Assembly: GCA_964452045.1 (NCBI GenBank)
Contig: CAYVKM010000030.1
Coordinates: 1-37,550, forward strand
Origin: CAYVKM01 sp964452045
GTDB lineage: Bacteria; Calditrichota; Calditrichia; RBG-13-44-9
Length of the DNA: 37,550 nt
Direction of reading: 5' to 3'
Translations under genes and position numbers: made by a program
Shown: positions 34,173 through 37,550 of the stretch, piece after piece
Layout: each line of letters begins with the position of its first letter
Numbering within the stretch: the first letter of the stretch is position 1
The notes under the pieces: model-generated
Told to the model about the DNA's origin: nothing
The model's input: only the letters and a program-made list of their open reading frames with translations
The model's database searches: none

Positions 34173-34204
34173 CTTCATTTATTCTTCATTTCTCCTGGTA
34201 TATT
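34173..34204 (+). promoter_or_regulatory. Tandem CTTCAT box plus -10 element, MFS gene promoter
   Basis: CTTCAT-TTATT-CTTCAT (34173-34189), nine bases, then TATATT (34199-34204). The spacing is one base shorter than at the other four sites. The predicted RNA start is near 34211, about 33 bases before the ATG. Confidence 0.65.
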
Positions 34205-34243
34205 GACTAAATTATCCTTTGTAATCTTATCATTAAATATGAG

Positions 34244-35473
34244 ATGAATTCATTTCTTAAATCCATAGGTTTAAACCGGGCCGTGCTGGCGCTATCAGTA
34301 GCACGGATGGCAGATGCCATGGGGAATAGCATCCTGTTTATTGTTATTCCTCTCTTTGTGGCAAAAATACCGCATGTTTACTTCCACATGCCTTTGCCGG
34401 TAATGGTGGGGATCCTTCTGGCTTCTTATGGGCTAATTAATTCTATTGCTCAACCATTTACCGGAGCCTTAAGCGATCGGCTGGGGAAGCGTAAAATTCT
34501 GATAATTTCAGGGTTGGGAGTGATAAGTCTTGCCACACTCGCTTTCGTTTTTGCCAGCAGTTTTTTAGACCTTTTTTTGTTGAGAACGTTACAGGGCATC
34601 GGGGTGGCCATGACCATTCCGGCATCCATGGCATTGATGGCGGTCATCACGCAGAAAGAGACCCGGGGCGGCTCAATGGGTATTTACAGTACTTTAAGAA
34701 TGGTTGGTTTTGCAACAGGCCCTTTGATTGGGGGTTATTTAAAAGTTCATTTTGGATTTAATACTGCATTTTATGCGGGTGCCGGTCTGCTGATTGTTGC
34801 CATGCTCATGGTTTATTTCTGGGTTAAGGATGTCCCTGTCCCGGAAGAAATTAAATCCTCCCGCAAATTTAAAATTATCGATACCTCTATTCTGAATAGT
34901 GGAATTGTAAGCGCGGCCATCGCCACATTCATCATGGCCAGCTCTTTTTCGATGGTCACTACGCTGGAAAATGAATTTAATGCCCGGCTTCAAATCAACG
35001 CCTTTGATTTCAGTATCGCTTTCAGTGTACTTATAATTGGTCGTCTTCTTTTTCAGATTCCACTGGGCCGTCTCTCGGATTTTATTGGACGAAAACCAAT
35101 TATTATTCTCGGCATGGTATTAATGGCCCCGGCTACGGCTCTGCTGGGTAAGTCCGGATCGTTTTTTCATTTTATTTTATTACGGATATTCCAGGGTGTA
35201 GCTGCAGCTGGGGTTGCTGCACCGGCATTTGCGGTGGCAGGAGATTTGGCATCTACCGGAGGCGAAGGAAGGCAGATGAGTATAATTACCATGGGATTCG
35301 GTCTGGGATTGGCCATCGGGCCGCTATTGGCAGGTCTGCTGGCGGTGGTGTTTTTCGAATTACCTTTTCTGACGGTAGGATTCCTTTCACTGGTAGGGGC
35401 CTGGGTTGTTTACCATTACATGCCTGAAACCGTAGAAGGTGGCAAAGTGCTCTTCAGTAATCACCGGCGTTAG
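34244..35473 (+). CDS. Major facilitator superfamily drug/metabolite transporter
   Basis: A 409-residue, 12-helix MFS permease. The loop 2-3 motif is GALSDRLGKRK (74-84) and a second copy, GRLSDFIGRK, occurs in the C-terminal half; the LLRTLQGIGVAMTIPASMAL and LLRIFQGVAAAG helices are typical of DHA-type multidrug exporters. The substrate is unknown. There is no strong ribosome site before the ATG. It follows the two-component operon by 147 bp and has its own tandem-box promoter, so induction of an exporter by that system is plausible. Confidence 0.88.
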   Translation: MNSFLKSIGLNRAVLALSVARMADAMGNSILFIVIPLFVAKIPHVYFHMPLPVMVGILLASYGLINSIAQPFTGALSDRLGKRKILIISGLGVISLATLAFVFASSFLDLFLLRTLQGIGVAMTIPASMALMAVITQKETRGGSMGIYSTLRMVGFATGPLIGGYLKVHFGFNTAFYAGAGLLIVAMLMVYFWVKDVPVPEEIKSSRKFKIIDTSILNSGIVSAAIATFIMASSFSMVTTLENEFNARLQINAFDFSIAFSVLIIGRLLFQIPLGRLSDFIGRKPIIILGMVLMAPATALLGKSGSFFHFILLRIFQGVAAAGVAAPAFAVAGDLASTGGEGRQMSIITMGFGLGLAIGPLLAGLLAVVFFELPFLTVGFLSLVGAWVVYHYMPETVEGGKVLFSNHRR

Positions 35474-35499
35474 CTCGTTCTTTAATTAAACTCTGTCGT

Positions 35500-35532
35500 G
35501 TTCATTAATCCTTCATTTAATATTATTAAACT
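35500..35532 (+). promoter_or_regulatory. Tandem GTTCAT/CTTCAT box plus -10 element, zwf promoter
   Basis: GTTCAT-TAATC-CTTCAT (35500-35516), ten bases, then TAAACT (35527-35532). The first half-site has G in place of C, exactly as in the sodB box. The predicted leader to the zwf ATG is about 90 nt. Confidence 0.68.
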
Positions 35533-35629
35533 TTTTTAGATTTTTGAATAGTGAGAAAGGATAAGCTGGTATTACTGTCACAATTAATTCAAAGTATAGA
35601 TAAAATAAGTGTAGAAAAAAGGGTAAAAA

Positions 35630-37162
35630 ATGGATAAAAAGAAAAATCAGGATGCAGTTATTTTAATAATATTCGGTGCGGCAGGAGACTTAACCTGGCG
35701 CCTTTTAACTCCCGGCATCTATAATGTATATCTGGACGAAAGACTTCCGGAAAATTTTGCCCTTTATGGAATCGACAGCAAAGATATTTCTGAAAAGAAA
35801 TTTCGTGATCAGTTACATGCTGGAGTCGATAAATTTTCCCGGCGGGGAAAATCAAAATCAGAAGAATGGAAAAAATTTGAGTCTGGGGTTAATTATTTGC
35901 AAGCGGATTTTACTAAAAATGAAACCTATCAGAAGATTTCACAATGGATATCTAAACTGGAAAAGGAGTGGGATACTAAAGCAATAAAAATATTCTATCT
36001 CGCCATACCGCCGGATTTTATCGAAACCGTTACCTCGAGAATCGGCAAAGCCGGATTGGCAAAAGACCGGAAAAATACCAGGATTGTGGTAGAGAAACCA
36101 TTTGGCCACAATCTGCAGAGTGCCAGGGAATTGAACCGGATCCTTGAAAAAACTTTCGATGAGAATCAGATTTATCGTATCGATCACTATCTGGGTAAGG
36201 AGACTATCCAGAACATTCTGGCATTTCGATTCGCCAATGCGCTGTTTGAACCGATCTGGAACCGTAATTTTATCGATCATGTCCAGATTACTATTTCGGA
36301 AAAACTGGGTGTGGAGCATCGGGGTGGTTATTATGATCACGCCGGGGCTCTCCGGGATATGATCCAGAATCATATCCTGCAGTTACTTTGTATAATTGCC
36401 ATGGAGCCGCCGGTTTCCTTTGATGCGGATGAGGTTCGTAATAAAAAAGTGGATGTGTTGCATGCCATTAGAAAATATAACCGGGATGACGTTCACCGTT
36501 ATGCGGTGAGGGGACAATATGACTCCGGTTGGATTCAGGGGAATAAGGTTAACGGATACCGGGAGGAAGAGGGAGTCGATCCCAATTCCGGCACGGAAAC
36601 TTTTGCCGCGGTGAAGTTTTTTGTAGACAACTGGCGCTGGCAGGATGTTCCTTTTTATGTCCGTACCGGTAAACGTATGGCTGAAAAAATATCGGTTATT
36701 ACCATCCAATTTCGTCCGGTTCCGCATCAATCCTTTCCGATTGAAGCTGTGGAAAACTGGCAGGCGAACAGACTGGTTTTAAGCATCTATCCGGAGAAGG
36801 GGATCAGGCTGCGATTTCAGGCCAAACAACCCGGACTCAAGATGTTGCTTAATCCCGAAGATATGACCTTTAACTATAGCCGGGCATATTCCGGTCAACC
36901 ACCGGATGCATATGAAACATTGTTGATGGACGTGATCGAGGGCGATGCCACCCTGTTCATGCGGGTTGATCAGGTGGAAGCAGCCTGGGATTTATTGATG
37001 CCCATTTTGGAAATTTGGGATTCCACCCCACCCACGGACTTTCCAAATTATTCCGCTGGAAGCTGGGGACCGGAAGACGCGGAGGCTTTAATTGCTAAAG
37101 ATGGTCATAATTGGATTTTATTGCAGTTAAACAAAGAAGAGGATAATGAGGAGAATAAGTGA
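35630..37162 (+). CDS. zwf: Glucose-6-phosphate 1-dehydrogenase
   Basis: A 510-residue first enzyme of the oxidative pentose phosphate pathway, making NADPH (or NADH) and 6-phosphogluconolactone. The nucleotide-binding motif is GAAGDLTWR (16-24). The active-site signature RIDHYLGKE is at 183-191, and the second catalytic His is in DMIQNHILQL. An AAGGG site precedes the ATG by six bases. The stop overlaps the start of pgl (TGATG). The tandem-box promoter links it to sodB and degP; NADPH supply during oxidative stress is a well-known reason for co-regulating zwf with sod genes, as in the SoxRS regulon of E. coli. Confidence 0.97.
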   Translation: MDKKKNQDAVILIIFGAAGDLTWRLLTPGIYNVYLDERLPENFALYGIDSKDISEKKFRDQLHAGVDKFSRRGKSKSEEWKKFESGVNYLQADFTKNETYQKISQWISKLEKEWDTKAIKIFYLAIPPDFIETVTSRIGKAGLAKDRKNTRIVVEKPFGHNLQSARELNRILEKTFDENQIYRIDHYLGKETIQNILAFRFANALFEPIWNRNFIDHVQITISEKLGVEHRGGYYDHAGALRDMIQNHILQLLCIIAMEPPVSFDADEVRNKKVDVLHAIRKYNRDDVHRYAVRGQYDSGWIQGNKVNGYREEEGVDPNSGTETFAAVKFFVDNWRWQDVPFYVRTGKRMAEKISVITIQFRPVPHQSFPIEAVENWQANRLVLSIYPEKGIRLRFQAKQPGLKMLLNPEDMTFNYSRAYSGQPPDAYETLLMDVIEGDATLFMRVDQVEAAWDLLMPILEIWDSTPPTDFPNYSAGSWGPEDAEALIAKDGHNWILLQLNKEEDNEENK

Positions 37163-37550
37163 TGATTAAAGTTTTCCCCAATCGTGAAAAATTAAGCAAA
37201 GCCGCTGCACAGATGTTTTCCGATCTCTCTTCAAAAGCTGTTGAAGAGAAAGGAATATTTTCCGTCGCCCTCTCCGGGGGACATACACCCGGAGAAACTT
37301 ATAAGTTACTCTCGCAAAAACCATATATTGATAAAATTCCCTGGGAAAAGGTTCATATTTTCTGGGGGGACGAAAGATGTGTACCGTGGGATAGCCCGAT
37401 GAATAATGCTCATAATGCCTTTGCTGCATTCTTGAAGGATGTACCCATACCCTCTGCTCAGATTCACCGGATATATACCATGCTCTCCCCGGTTCGGGCG
37501 GCCGGTCATTATGATAGAATCATCCAAGATTTTTTCCGTGACAAGGAACC
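37162..37550 (+). CDS. pgl: 6-phosphogluconolactonase, 5' part
   Basis: The first 129 codons run off the window's end. The frame begins ATG at 37162 within the zwf stop (TGATG), with GAGGAG eight bases upstream. It has the DevB-type motifs VALSGGHTPGETYKLL (about residues 35-50) and FWGDERCVPW (about 68-77), which bind the sugar phosphate in this family. It hydrolyses the lactone made by the zwf product, so the two enzymes act in sequence and are translationally coupled. The C-terminal half is not visible. Confidence 0.93.
   Translation, partial: MIKVFPNREKLSKAAAQMFSDLSSKAVEEKGIFSVALSGGHTPGETYKLLSQKPYIDKIPWEKVHIFWGDERCVPWDSPMNNAHNAFAAFLKDVPIPSAQIHRIYTMLSPVRAAGHYDRIIQDFFRDKE

Noticed and set aside
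34203..34232. TTGACT plus CTTATC as an ordinary sigma-70 promoter for the MFS gene
   Set aside because: The -35 match is good, but no convincing -10 lies 16-18 bp downstream; the tandem box with TATATT fits the pattern shared with four other promoters better.

Overview
The window is one continuous, gene-dense piece of a Gram-negative bacterial chromosome. Gram-negative is shown by several outer-membrane beta-barrel proteins ending in Phe, a lipoprotein, a periplasmic DegP protease and a complete NuoL-M-N tail. An OmpA protein with thrombospondin type-3 calcium repeats, a protease/beta-propeller/barrel protein and strong AGGAGG-type ribosome sites suggest the Fibrobacterota-Chlorobiota-Bacteroidota superphylum or a neighbour such as Calditrichota. 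That placement is an inference and is weak. I see no rRNA, tRNA, CRISPR array, insertion sequence or phage gene.

Layout. 1-3460 (+): end of the complex I operon (nuoL 3' end, nuoM, nuoN; stop/start overlaps). 3525-7843 (-): DUF1634 plus TauE/SafE exporter pair, then an APC permease fused to two universal-stress-protein (USP) domains, overlapping a small conductance-channel-like membrane protein. 8004-11162 (-): DUF6600 lipoprotein, and an Nramp/MntH metal transporter followed 4 bp later by a tandem USP protein. 11331-14867 (-): a monoheme cytochrome c, a cytochrome-porin fusion resembling Cyc2, and two secreted triple-BON proteins. 14977-18519 (-): iron-type superoxide dismutase, FtsH, and a small release-factor-like protein. 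18732-29963 (-): a 1025-residue metalloprotease/propeller/barrel protein, glycogen phosphorylase, the OmpA/TSP3 protein, an unknown membrane protein and a CPA1 Na+/H+ antiporter. 30298-37550 (+): DegP, an OmpR-type response regulator with its histidine kinase, an MFS transporter, zwf, and the start of pgl.

The content reads as a stress and homeostasis island: four USP domains, Mn transport, SOD, FtsH, DegP, BON proteins, pH/Na+ control and NADPH supply by zwf-pgl.

The main discovery is regulatory. Five promoters, in front of sodB, the protease/propeller/barrel gene, degP, the MFS gene and zwf, share one architecture: a tandem direct repeat (C/G)TTCAT-N5-CTTCAT with an 11-bp period, followed 9-10 bp later by a -10-like hexamer (TAAATT, TAAAAT, TAAAAT, TATATT, TAAACT). 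All five lie between genes and point at the downstream gene. Two of them flank the two-component operon. An 11-bp-phased hexamer repeat overlapping the -35 position is the classic target of OmpR/PhoB-family activators, so I propose a local oxidative/envelope stress regulon run by the response regulator at 32001-32678. Other items worth a look are the Cyc2-like pair, a cluster of degenerate palindromic repeats at 22080-22250 with a further copy at 26959, and the protease-barrel fusion.
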